Source: Rheinheimera sp.
Lineage (GTDB): Bacteria > Pseudomonadota > Gammaproteobacteria > Enterobacterales > Alteromonadaceae
Assembly (NCBI GenBank): GCA_003543135.1
Contig: DPJG01000007.1
Location: 47,940 to 111,939 of the forward strand
Length of the DNA stretch: 64,000 bases
Direction: 5' to 3'
Both the position numbers and the translations under genes were made by a program. Each line of letters starts with the position of its first letter. Position 1 is the first letter of the stretch. The notes beneath the pieces are model-generated. The model ran no database searches and had not been told where the DNA came from. It saw only the letters and a list, made by a program, of their open reading frames with translations. This document shows, one piece after another, positions 18,386 through 27,923 of the stretch.

Positions 18386-18874
18386 ATGAATCTTAAGCAA
18401 GCAACATTGATGTTGATAAATATTTTATTACTTCTCGTCTTATTCTTTTTATATGCTGATTCAAAATCAGCATATCCACCCGTTGAAGATATGATCACGC
18501 GAAAGGTGGTGATTGTGTCAGTTGATCCCCAAACCAAGGGCAGAAGTACAAATGGGCGAATTGAAGTGTTATATAACAATAAAAAAATAAAACTTTCTAC
18601 ACATCTACGTGCAAACGCTTTTGATGGCGCTTGGGATATCCTTGGGCGTGAAGCTATTATTATGGTCAGGCCTGGAATGAAATATAGGAAAGATACCTAT
18701 CCGGCCATCGCACACCTTGAAATTGTTGGTGGCAAAGTAATCCTGGATTACAGGAAATCTTATGAAAAACACATGAGTTTTTTGAAGAAATATAACAGTA
18801 TCAGATATTTCATACAGTTCTTGCTGGTATTCTTTTTTATTTGGTTTGTTATTTCAATACGTAAAAATGCATAG
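18386..18874 (+). CDS. Orphan membrane protein of unknown function
   Basis: About 162 aa from ATG 18386; the in-frame GTG at 18380 lies inside the GGAGAGG ribosome-binding site, so the ATG is preferred. A hydrophobic helix at residues 6-25 and another near the C-terminus (FIQFLLVFFFIWFVISI) enclose a hydrophilic domain with VVIVSVDPQTKGRSTNGRIE and DILGREAIIMVRPGMKYR. I do not recognise the family. The low GC and Lys/Ile-rich composition differ from the neighbours and suggest acquired DNA. Confidence 0.65.
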   Translation: MNLKQATLMLINILLLLVLFFLYADSKSAYPPVEDMITRKVVIVSVDPQTKGRSTNGRIEVLYNNKKIKLSTHLRANAFDGAWDILGREAIIMVRPGMKYRKDTYPAIAHLEIVGGKVILDYRKSYEKHMSFLKKYNSIRYFIQFLLVFFFIWFVISIRKNA

Positions 18875-18956
18875 GGTGGTAATCTGAAGTAGTTATTTAT
18901 AATTGGTTTTCTTTGTGGTTTTGTTTAGTAGTGAAATATGATGTTTTGTATTGTTG

Positions 18957-19365
18957 ATGATTTCCGGCAGTTCACTGGCCGAAGATTTAAAATGCCTGAA
19001 TTTTGTTGAGGGTTTACAGAGCAATAAAGTTCAGGATTTCCTGCTGGCAGAAAAAAATTACTGAAAAAGATGGTTTGGTGCTTTATTCTGTGGCCCATGA
19101 TCTGAATGAGGATGGTCAACCGGAGTATTTTTATTTACTTCAGTCATTCGATTTTTGCGGTATGAAAAACTGGTGCTCTATTAAGTTTTATGCTGAAAAA
19201 GAATCTGAGTTTGTTCGTTTAAAAAAGAACGGCATGATTGTTCATGATTTATCCAAGATAAACAATGTTGTTTGTTTTGCTGAAAGCCGTACAGCTGGCT
19301 GGAAAGACTTAATTATTAATGGTCGTTTAACCATTAAATACACCAATGGATTTTATGAGAGATAG
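18957..19365 (+). pseudogene. Small secreted protein gene with a 1-base insertion in an A7 run
   Basis: From ATG 18957 the frame reads a signal-peptide end (MISGSSLAED) and runs to a stop at 19062. The adjacent frame then continues with EKDGLVLYSVAHDLNEDGQ to 19365 with coding character (DLNEDGQPEYFYLLQSF, paired Cys, GWKDLIINGRL). Removing one A from the seven at 19051-19057 joins the two into one protein of about 135 aa. The signal peptide itself looks short; codons upstream (FVLL) extend the hydrophobic core but lack a start in frame, so the 5' end may also be damaged. D-x-N-x-D-G motifs suggest an exported calcium-type or FG-GAP-like small protein. Function unknown. Confidence 0.6.
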
Positions 19366-19393
19366 CTAAAGGCGCTTTGGTTGAATGAAAGAT

Positions 19394-19420
19394 AACCACC
19401 TTCTTTTGAAGGTGGTTTAT
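19394..19420. terminator. Hairpin between the broken small gene and fghA
   Basis: AACCACCTTC-TTTT-GAAGGTGGTT, a perfect 10-bp stem; it can serve both convergent genes, though T-tracts are short. Confidence 0.65.
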
Positions 19421-19482
19421 GTAGATGGTATTTATACTGAAAATATTTTTTTCAATCCGTAATGAAACAGGATACTGCCACT

Positions 19483-20325
19483 TTAAGCCTTTAAATACCC
19501 CGCATGAAACCTTAAATGTTGTTCAATAAAGGTCGCAATAAAATAATAACTATGGTCGTAGCCTGGCTGTAACTCATAAATCAGCTTTGTATTGCTGGCC
19601 ACAGCTGCTTGTTGTAATAGCTCAGGTTTTAGCTGATTGACTAAAAACTGGTCGTCGCCGCCCTGGCTGACTAATATCGGCAGCTGGCTGCCGGTTTTGG
19701 CCAAAAGCAGGCTGGCGTCATAAGGTGCCCAGCTGCTTTCATCAGCACCTAAATAGGCGGTAAAAGCTTTTTGGCCCCAGTCACACCGGGTTGGGCTACA
19801 GATAGGTGCAAAAGCCGATACCGACACATAATTTTGCGGCGCCCGCAGTGCCAGTACCAAAGCGCCGTGGCCGCCCATCGAATGGCCGCTGATGGCTTTT
19901 TTGGCGGTAACAGGCAGGTTAGCTTCAATCAGCGCCGGTAATTCCTGCTGAATATAATCATCCATCCGGTAATGGCTGGCCCAGGGCTGTTGGGTTGCAT
20001 TCACATAAAAACCTGCGCCTAAACCTAAGTCGTAAGCGCCATCCGGTGCGTCTGCAACAGCTTCACCCCTTGGGCTGGTATCGGGAATAATCAGGGCGAC
20101 ACCAAGCTCGGCGGCAATACGCTGCGCGCCGGCTTTACTGGAAAAATTTTCATCGGTGCAGGTGAGGCCCGACAACCAATACAAAGCCGGTACTTTGTTT
20201 TGCTCTGCTTGTGGTGGTAAAAATACCGAAAACTGCATAGTGCAATTCAGCACTTTAGAGACGTGGTTATAACGCTGTTGTAAACCGCCAAAACAACGCT
20301 GACTGGAGACCAGTTGTAAACTCAT
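19483..20325 (-). CDS. fghA: S-formylglutathione hydrolase
   Basis: 280 aa, alpha/beta hydrolase of the esterase D family. It hydrolyses S-formylglutathione to formate and glutathione, the last step of glutathione-dependent formaldehyde removal. Visible markers are YWLSGLTCTDENFSSKAG with the conserved Cys, the nucleophile Ser in SGHSMGGHGALVLALR, Asp in SQGGDDQFL and His in PGYDHSYYF. It lies 165 bp downstream of adhC on the same strand, with a terminator-like element between, so it may be partly uncoupled from adhC. Confidence 0.95.
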   Translation of the reverse strand: MSLQLVSSQRCFGGLQQRYNHVSKVLNCTMQFSVFLPPQAEQNKVPALYWLSGLTCTDENFSSKAGAQRIAAELGVALIIPDTSPRGEAVADAPDGAYDLGLGAGFYVNATQQPWASHYRMDDYIQQELPALIEANLPVTAKKAISGHSMGGHGALVLALRAPQNYVSVSAFAPICSPTRCDWGQKAFTAYLGADESSWAPYDASLLLAKTGSQLPILVSQGGDDQFLVNQLKPELLQQAAVASNTKLIYELQPGYDHSYYFIATFIEQHLRFHAGYLKA

Positions 20326-20410
20326 GTGTTGCTCCGTTTTGTGTTTTTGCTAATAAGCCGCTTGGTAAAATACCGCTGATAAAGCTGGCCTTTTTGAAAC
20401 TCTTTCTGAT

Positions 20411-20440
20411 AAAAAAGGCCAGCTAGACTGGCCTTTTGGC
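20411..20440 (-). terminator. Terminator between adhC and fghA
   Basis: Read on the minus strand, AAAAGGCCAG-TCTAG-CTGGCCTTTTTT is a strong stem with a T-tract just after adhC. A third copy of the arm (20384-20395) can form an alternative stem with the middle arm. Confidence 0.7.
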
Positions 20441-20490
20441 ATCTTTATTCTGTATCCGTTATCAAGGCTGCGTCGTTGGTGCAGTGATGA

Positions 20491-21675
<1,185 letters not shown>

Positions 21676-21990
21676 TTATGACTTGTGTTGATACAAGCCT
21701 AAACGAATAAATAGCTGCTCTACTTCAGTACGAGCCCAGGTTGTTTTACGTAAAAAATTCAAACTGGATTTTAAACTGGGGTTTTCGCTAAAACATTTCA
21801 GCTTCACTTGCCGGGCCAAAGCCGGATAACCACCATAATGCGCCAGCAACAGATTTAAAATTTGCTCCAGGGTAAAACCATGTAACGGATTTTTCGGCTG
21901 TGCCGCTTTTGCTGCGCCAACTGCGGTTGTCGCAGCGCCTTGCGGCTGTGCAGTATTGTTGTGAGCAGTATTGTGATGTGATGTGGTCAT
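21676..21990 (-). CDS. VF530 family (DUF2132) DNA-binding protein
   Basis: 104 aa. An Ala/Thr-rich low-complexity leader of about 30 residues precedes a compact domain: NPLHGFTLEQILNLLLAHYG, CFSENPSLKSSLNFLRKT and WARTEVEQLFI. This is the VF530 fold, named from a Vibrio fischeri structure and thought to bind DNA. Its start codon overlaps the stop of the upstream esterase-like gene by four bases (ATGA), implying translational coupling. Function in the cell is unknown. Confidence 0.88.
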   Translation of the reverse strand: MTTSHHNTAHNNTAQPQGAATTAVGAAKAAQPKNPLHGFTLEQILNLLLAHYGGYPALARQVKLKCFSENPSLKSSLNFLRKTTWARTEVEQLFIRLGLYQHKS

Positions 21991-24056
21991 GATTTTGGTT
22001 TATCCGTTACTGGCGCCTGGTTTACTGACGAAGAATTTACCTGCCCCGGGGCTGCAGGGGTCAGTGAAGGAATAGCCGCTGACTGGCCAACAGGCGGGAA
22101 TAATGCGCGCCACTGACCATGTAACCATTCATCCTCTGTGCCTATGGCCAGGCTGGAACCAGGCAACTGCGGGCTTGGTGCTGCCAGACCTTCCACTTTA
22201 AAACCATCGATTTGCCAATAAATTTTGCTGCTGCCAATCAAATTCACCGGGCTGGCCGCTTGGGGGTCAATCAATGCAACCTGATAAATAAAAGAGCTAA
22301 AAGGCCCGCCATTGCCGACTTCCCTTACTGCACTGGCCCACAGCACGTTGGACTCCAGATATAAATCCGCGATGTCCCTCTGTTGTGGCTCAGCTTTTTC
22401 AGGTTGTGGTGCCTGCACCGCAATACGGCCTGGTTGCCAGTGAATGGCACCGGCCGCCAAATCAAACTCACCCCAGACTAAACTGCCGGCCTTGCCTTTT
22501 CCTCCGCGCTCACCCAGCAATAACAAATAACGGTTTGGCGCTTTGCTGACACAAACCAGACCTTCAAAGTTATCACCAGCCTGATCAGCATTATTGTCCT
22601 GTTCTATCGGCAAGGGGAAAGAAGCCAGCACATTGGCATACCCCTGGTATAAACGGATATGAAACAACCGGCCAAACTCACCGTGCCAGCTGCCACTTTC
22701 ACCTATTAAAAATTCATTGGGCCGGCCGGGCAGGGCACAGGCAGATTCCAAATCGCTGGCTGGCTGGTTATTGGGCCAGCCGGTGACAAAAACCGACTGA
22801 TATGATGGCTGGCCAGTGGCGGATAATTGCAGCACACCCAGCCGGTCGCCACTTTGGTCAATTTTTTTATCCTGCACCAATAAATAACGGTCAGCATCAA
22901 TTTGTGCCATGGCACTGATGCCTGGCACTGTGGTTTGCAGCTTTGGCCTGGCCAGCGTAAACCAACGGGGATCTACTTCCAGCTGGAACAACAGCGGCGA
23001 CATATTCTGGAAATAAGCGGCATTCACATCACACTGAATATTATCCGGATAATGTTGTTTCCAGGGATCGTTCACCAGATACACCCGGCCGTCTTTGACT
23101 GCCACACCCTCAAGTGCGGTTTGCACCATTTTTTCATACACAGGGCAAAGGCCGGATTGGTCGGTGGCGACATAAAAACTCAGAGGCTGTACATAAGGCA
23201 TGACTCTGTTGGTTAAATCAAAAATCCACAGCTGATCGTCGTTACGGGCAACAGCAACCAGATAACCCGGATGGCCGGGTACCGGACTTGGTAAAAAGTC
23301 GATGCCATTAATAGGATGGCCTTTGTTGTTTAGCGGCGGCAGCGTCAGATTGGCGTCAATCACTTTGACAAAGTTATCTTTGGCCCAAAAATCCGCGGTT
23401 AACCGGGTTTTAAAAATGGCAGGTTTAGTGGCACTGTTTTTCTCCAGCGCCAGATATAAATTCTGATGATCATCAACCGCCAGACCTTCAATACCGTCGT
23501 TCGGTAAATTGCCCACCTGCGCTTCCTGCGGGAATTGTACAGGTCTCACTGCCGTGATTTCAGCCTTGGTAAAATCTTCATTCAGACTGATTTTTAACAA
23601 TAAAGTCGGGTATGTGGTGGAGTTGGTCTGCGCATATTTGCGACCACAAGCCGGGCTTAATTGTGCGCGGCTGGCATCTTCGGTCACAGTGATCAGCGTT
23701 TTGTCGTCAATTCTGTCCCAGGTGAGCGCTTCTAAGTCCGGTGAATTCACCAGATAGTCGCCAAAACAGCTGTTGCGCACTTTGTCAGAAATAGTGATAG
23801 GCACAGGTTCGTGATTAAAAGCGGCAGTTTTGGCATTGATGCGGAACAACTTCATCCGGTAAGCCGGATTGGCACTTTGATCACCTAAACTAATCAGTTC
23901 ATTATGGCGCCAGGTCAGGCCTGATGTTTGTGGATCTGTTAAGGTTTGCTGCTGCATATCGCGGATCCATTGTCCGGTTAATGCTTGTTCTGCAACGGCA
24001 ACCACAGGAGCCAGCATAGAAGACGCCAGCAACCAACAACAAATATTCAGTTTCAT
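21987..24056 (-). CDS. Secreted phytase-like esterase (PF13449-type beta-propeller)
   Basis: 689 aa. A signal peptide (KLNICCWLLASSMLAPVVAV) ends near residue 24. The body is a beta-propeller with NDGIEGLAVDDHQNLYLALE, GHPINGIDFLPSPVPGHPGYL, ALEGVAVKDGRVYLV and DNFEGLVCVSKAPNRYLLLL, the repeated EG(L/V)AV pattern of the esterase-like phytase family. It is expected in the periplasm or outside. True phytase activity is not established for this family. The last residues are Pro/Ser/Gln-rich. It overlaps the VF530 gene by 4 bp. Confidence 0.8.
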   Translation of the reverse strand: MKLNICCWLLASSMLAPVVAVAEQALTGQWIRDMQQQTLTDPQTSGLTWRHNELISLGDQSANPAYRMKLFRINAKTAAFNHEPVPITISDKVRNSCFGDYLVNSPDLEALTWDRIDDKTLITVTEDASRAQLSPACGRKYAQTNSTTYPTLLLKISLNEDFTKAEITAVRPVQFPQEAQVGNLPNDGIEGLAVDDHQNLYLALEKNSATKPAIFKTRLTADFWAKDNFVKVIDANLTLPPLNNKGHPINGIDFLPSPVPGHPGYLVAVARNDDQLWIFDLTNRVMPYVQPLSFYVATDQSGLCPVYEKMVQTALEGVAVKDGRVYLVNDPWKQHYPDNIQCDVNAAYFQNMSPLLFQLEVDPRWFTLARPKLQTTVPGISAMAQIDADRYLLVQDKKIDQSGDRLGVLQLSATGQPSYQSVFVTGWPNNQPASDLESACALPGRPNEFLIGESGSWHGEFGRLFHIRLYQGYANVLASFPLPIEQDNNADQAGDNFEGLVCVSKAPNRYLLLLGERGGKGKAGSLVWGEFDLAAGAIHWQPGRIAVQAPQPEKAEPQQRDIADLYLESNVLWASAVREVGNGGPFSSFIYQVALIDPQAASPVNLIGSSKIYWQIDGFKVEGLAAPSPQLPGSSLAIGTEDEWLHGQWRALFPPVGQSAAIPSLTPAAPGQVNSSSVNQAPVTDKPKS

Positions 24057-24283
24057 CTTGTTTTCGCAAGCCTTAGCTACTTCGACGTAGATTATGATGA
24101 TGTCGGGACCTAAGGCGCTAATCTACCAGAAAAAGCGCAAGCGGCATACCCGCGCCGCGCAATAGTCAAAGTGATAACACCAATTGCCGATTCAGGTTTT
24201 TCGGCTTGTCGCTCGGGCCTGGTGCTGTTTTTGTTGTTGAAGTTTGAGCGCGTGACAACGGCAGATTACCAAAATCCAGCGAC

Positions 24284-24309
24284 AAAAAAGCCCGCAGTAA
24301 GCGGGCTTT
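24284..24309 (-). terminator. Terminator after asnB
   Basis: On the minus strand GCCCGC-TTACT-GCGGGC followed by six Ts, 20 bp beyond the asnB stop. Confidence 0.9.
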
Positions 24310-24328
24310 GCGTTGTTAACCAGACAGA

Positions 24329-25993
24329 TTAATACCCTTGTTCATGCACATCACGCACAGCACGGCCTGAAGGATCGGTCATTTCGGCCATTTTGGCATC
24401 CCAGGCCAGGGCTTCAGGGGTAGAGCAGGCCACGGATTTACCACCAGGCACACAGGAAATAGCGCCGCTGTGTGGGAAATGCTCTTCAAAAATAGTGCGG
24501 TACAAATACCCTTCTTTGCTGTCCGGTGTATTGACCGGGAAGCGGAAGTTGGCTGTGGCCATTTGTTGATCTGTCACTTCTTTTTCGGCAAAGGCTTTTA
24601 AGCTGTCAATCCAGCTGTAACCTACGCCGTCTGAGAATTGCTCTTTTTGCCGCCATAAAATTTCGTGGGGCAATAAACCATCAAAGGCCTGACGCAGAAT
24701 GTGTTTTTCCATTTTGCCTTTGCCACACATTTTGGCTTCAGGATTCAGGCGCATCGCCACATCCATAAAGTGTTTGTCCAAAAATGGTACCCGGGCTTCA
24801 ATACCCCAGGCCGACATGGCTTTGTTGGCTCTGTTGCAGTCAAACATATGCAGCCGGTCGAGTTTACGTAAGGTTTCTTCGTGGAACTCTTTGGCATTAG
24901 GCGCTTTATGGAAATATAAATAACCACCAAAGAGCTCATCTGAACCTTCACCCGACAGCACCATTTTAATACCCATGGCTTTAATTTTACGGGCCATTAA
25001 GTACATGGGGGTTGAGGCGCGGATGGTGGTCACATCATAAGTTTCCAGGAAATACACCACGTCACGTAAAGCATCGATGCCTTCCTGCACGGTAAAATGT
25101 ACTTCATGGTGCACTGTGCCAATAGCGTCGGCCACAGTGCGGGCTGCTTTTAAGTCCGGTGAACCGGCAAGACCCACAGCAAAAGAGTGCAGGCGTGGCC
25201 ACCAGGCTTCAGATTTGCCGTCATCTTCTACGCGATTACGCGCAAACTGCTGGGTAATGGCCGAAATCAGTGACGAATCCAGACCACCGGATAACAACAC
25301 ACCATAAGGCACGTCTGACATTAAATGGCTTTTGACCGATTGTTCTAACGCAGCACGTAATTCAGCCAAATCAGCCGGGTTGTTTTTCACAGCGTCATAA
25401 CTTTGCCAGTCGCGGGCATAATATTTTTCTAACTTGCCAATTTTGCTGTCGAAATAATGCCCTGGCGGGAATTCCTGCATTTGTTTACACACAGGCACCA
25501 AAGCTTTTAATTCTGATGCGACATACAACTGACCATGTTCGTCATAACCGTAATACAGCGGGATAATGCCGATATGGTCGCGGGCAATTAAATAACGTTG
25601 CTGCTCAGCGTCGTACAGAATAAAGGCAAACATGCCCTGCAGCTGGTCGATAAAACCGGCACCGTGCTCAAGGTATAAAGGCAAAATCACTTCACAGTCA
25701 GATTTGGTCTGAAACTCGTAGTCGACCGTTAAATTTTTCTCTAAATTTTTGTGATTATAAATCTCACCATTCACTGCCAGAATGTGATTTCGATTCGGAT
25801 TAATCAGAGGTTGCGCGCCATTTTCAGTATCTACAATGGCCAGACGCTCGTGCACGAGGATGGCATTATTGTCATTCCAGACTCCAGACCAGTCCGGACC
25901 ACGATGACGTAACAACTTAGATAACTGTAGCGCCTGCTGGCGCAAGGCTTTAACATCAGTCTTGATGTCAAGCACCCCGAATATCGAACACAT
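24329..25993 (-). CDS. asnB: Asparagine synthase (glutamine-hydrolysing), AsnB type
   Basis: 554 aa, equal to E. coli AsnB. It makes asparagine from aspartate, glutamine and ATP. Cys2 (MCSIFGVLD) is the glutaminase nucleophile, with RGPDWSG and VNGEIYNH completing the N-terminal amidotransferase domain. The synthetase domain has the PP-loop LSGGLDSSLISA and KMVLSGEGSDELFGGY. The C-terminus WDAKMAEMTDPSGRAV is typical of AsnB. It is monocistronic, divergent from the DUF3025 gene, and an inverted repeat lies in the shared region. Confidence 0.97.
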   Translation of the reverse strand: MCSIFGVLDIKTDVKALRQQALQLSKLLRHRGPDWSGVWNDNNAILVHERLAIVDTENGAQPLINPNRNHILAVNGEIYNHKNLEKNLTVDYEFQTKSDCEVILPLYLEHGAGFIDQLQGMFAFILYDAEQQRYLIARDHIGIIPLYYGYDEHGQLYVASELKALVPVCKQMQEFPPGHYFDSKIGKLEKYYARDWQSYDAVKNNPADLAELRAALEQSVKSHLMSDVPYGVLLSGGLDSSLISAITQQFARNRVEDDGKSEAWWPRLHSFAVGLAGSPDLKAARTVADAIGTVHHEVHFTVQEGIDALRDVVYFLETYDVTTIRASTPMYLMARKIKAMGIKMVLSGEGSDELFGGYLYFHKAPNAKEFHEETLRKLDRLHMFDCNRANKAMSAWGIEARVPFLDKHFMDVAMRLNPEAKMCGKGKMEKHILRQAFDGLLPHEILWRQKEQFSDGVGYSWIDSLKAFAEKEVTDQQMATANFRFPVNTPDSKEGYLYRTIFEEHFPHSGAISCVPGGKSVACSTPEALAWDAKMAEMTDPSGRAVRDVHEQGY

Positions 25994-26046
25994 GATAAAA
26001 ACTCCGTTAGATTTAATCCGAAAAATTACATTTCATTTGGCAGTAT

Positions 26047-26062
26047 GTACGTTCAGACGTAC
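26047..26062. promoter_or_regulatory. Inverted repeat upstream of asnB
   Basis: GTACGT-TCAG-ACGTAC, a perfect 6-bp dyad 53 bp upstream of the asnB start. A candidate operator with unknown regulator. Confidence 0.35.
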
Positions 26063-26200
26063 TCACCTGACTGTGCCAGCAACCAGAAAAATTGCAAGCG
26101 CTTTTTGTCAAATTTCAAAGGTAAGTGTGGCCGGAAGTTTTCAGGCTTTCACTCAGATGTTTGCGGCTTCGTGCCGGTTCAGGCGCTCTGGAGCGCCCTT

Positions 26201-27112
26201 ATGAATACAGGCATCAACTCCAGGCAATTGTCGGTAACAGATAAAACCCAAAGATTTTCGCCGCCACTTTGCTGGGACAGCCAGTTGTGGCAACAGAATC
26301 CAATTTTTACCGAATTGGCGCAGCTATTTAATCTGCAGACACTGACTGACTTTCCATCTCCTGACGCCTTAAATGAATTCCTGCCCCAAGGCGCGCAAGT
26401 ACGTTTTGTTGACACTGTGCTGCTGGAGCAAGATGGCCGTTATTACGAAGAGTTTATTTTTCAGCGTCGCGAAATTCCTGCCAGGCTGAACAACTGGCAT
26501 GACTTTTTCGGCGCTTTGATTTGGTGTTTGTTCCCTAAATCAAAAACATTGCTCAACCAGCTGCATATGGCTGAAATTGCGTTATACGGCTTGAAAGAAC
26601 GCAGCAAACTCCGCAATAAACTGACGTTATTTGATGAGTGTGGCGTGCTGGTGTTGTATCAAGAAAACGCCGAAAGCGTGATAGAAGCTTTGCGCCAGCA
26701 TCAATGGCAGCAGGCCTTTGTGGCGCAGCGTGCCTTGTGGCAAAACAATACAGCCAGCGCAAAAACTCCCAAGGCGGAGCGGTCCGCGCTACAGGCGGCG
26801 GCTTCGGTTGGTGCGATGATGTTTGGCCATGCCAATTATGAGATGGCCACCCGACCTTTTATCGGCCTCACCGGAAAAATGCTGGCTATTGAAGTCAGTG
26901 AAGATTTTTTCCGCTGGCCGTTGCGCCAACGTATTGATTTCATAGATACTGCACTAGAGCAACAAATTGCTAACAACGACATTTTACAACAACAGCATCA
27001 GCTGACACCGCTGCCGCTGCTCGGTATTCCGCACTGGTATGCGGCCAATCAGGCGCCGGAGTTTTATCAGGATGTCAGTTATTTTCGGCCCAAAAGAACG
27101 ATAACAAAATAA
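26201..27112 (+). CDS. DUF3025 family protein
   Basis: About 303 aa from ATG 26201. The frame is open further upstream, but the extra residues are Cys-rich, unlike the family, and overlap the asnB promoter region; GGAG at 26190-26193 fits the 26201 start. The core has LPQGAQVRFVDTVLLEQDGRYYEEFIF, NWHDFFGALIWCLFPKSK and AEIALYGLKERSKLRNKLTLFDE, the conserved DUF3025 segments. The C-terminus reads PLLGIPHWYAANQAPEFYQD. Cytoplasmic, function unknown. The start region can fold (GGCGCT-CTGG-AGCGCC) and would cover the ribosome-binding site. Confidence 0.85.
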   Translation: MNTGINSRQLSVTDKTQRFSPPLCWDSQLWQQNPIFTELAQLFNLQTLTDFPSPDALNEFLPQGAQVRFVDTVLLEQDGRYYEEFIFQRREIPARLNNWHDFFGALIWCLFPKSKTLLNQLHMAEIALYGLKERSKLRNKLTLFDECGVLVLYQENAESVIEALRQHQWQQAFVAQRALWQNNTASAKTPKAERSALQAAASVGAMMFGHANYEMATRPFIGLTGKMLAIEVSEDFFRWPLRQRIDFIDTALEQQIANNDILQQQHQLTPLPLLGIPHWYAANQAPEFYQDVSYFRPKRTITK

Positions 27113-27131
27113 TCCAAGTCATGTTCAGGGA

Positions 27132-27923
27132 ATGCAAATGATACAAATTAATCAGCTGGCCAAGGCCTTTGCGATTAGCAAAAACAATAAGCTGTCGGAC
27201 AGTGAAAAAAACGATGTGCGGTATGGTGGAGACAGGTTTCATTCGGTGCGGGAAGTTAGTTTTTCCTGCGGTGCCGGTGAAGTACTGGCGCTGCTGGGGC
27301 CAAATGGCGCCGGCAAAACCACCACTTTACGTTTGTTATCAACGGCATTACAACCAGACAGCGGCTCAGTGCTGATTGACGGTCAGGATGTCATCAAAAA
27401 GCCGTTACAGGCGCGCAAACGTATTGGATTTTTATCCAGCAGCACTGGTTTATATGGCCGGTTAACGGCGCGGGAAAACGTGGCTTATTTTGGCCGTTTA
27501 CATGGTATGAGCGAAAACGCGCTGAACGAGCGTATTGATGAGCTGTTCAGCCTGCTGCAAATGCATGAGTTTGCCAACCGGCGGGCTGATAATATGTCGA
27601 CCGGTATGAAACAAAAAACCGCTATCGCCCGTGCTGTGGTGCATTCACCGAAAGTGGTGGTGCTGGATGAACCGACCACTGGCCTGGATATTATGACGGT
27701 ACAAACGGTACTGGATTTTATCCGTTCATTAAAACAGCAGGGCACTCCGGTGATTTTTTCTACCCACCATTTAGATGAGGTTGCAGCGCTTTGTGACAAA
27801 GTGGTGGTCATTAACGCCGGTATCAGTGCCTTTAATGGCAGTCTGGAAGAATTCCGCCAGTTGTCGCCGACAGCAGATTTAAGACAAGCGTTTTTGCAGG
27901 TGCTGAACAAGGAGGTTGTGTAA
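27132..27923 (+). CDS. natA: ABC transporter ATP-binding protein (NatA-like)
   Basis: 263 aa. Walker A is LGPNGAGKTTTLRLL (about residue 58), the signature is NMSTGMKQKTAIARA, Walker B is VVVLDEPTTGLDI, and the switch His is in STHHLDE. It pairs with the ABC-2 permease that starts on the next base after its stop. NatA-type ATPases power Na+ or drug export; the substrate here is inferred from similarity of the pair to NatAB. ATG 27132 and 27138 are both possible starts. Confidence 0.9.
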   Translation: MQMIQINQLAKAFAISKNNKLSDSEKNDVRYGGDRFHSVREVSFSCGAGEVLALLGPNGAGKTTTLRLLSTALQPDSGSVLIDGQDVIKKPLQARKRIGFLSSSTGLYGRLTARENVAYFGRLHGMSENALNERIDELFSLLQMHEFANRRADNMSTGMKQKTAIARAVVHSPKVVVLDEPTTGLDIMTVQTVLDFIRSLKQQGTPVIFSTHHLDEVAALCDKVVVINAGISAFNGSLEEFRQLSPTADLRQAFLQVLNKEVV

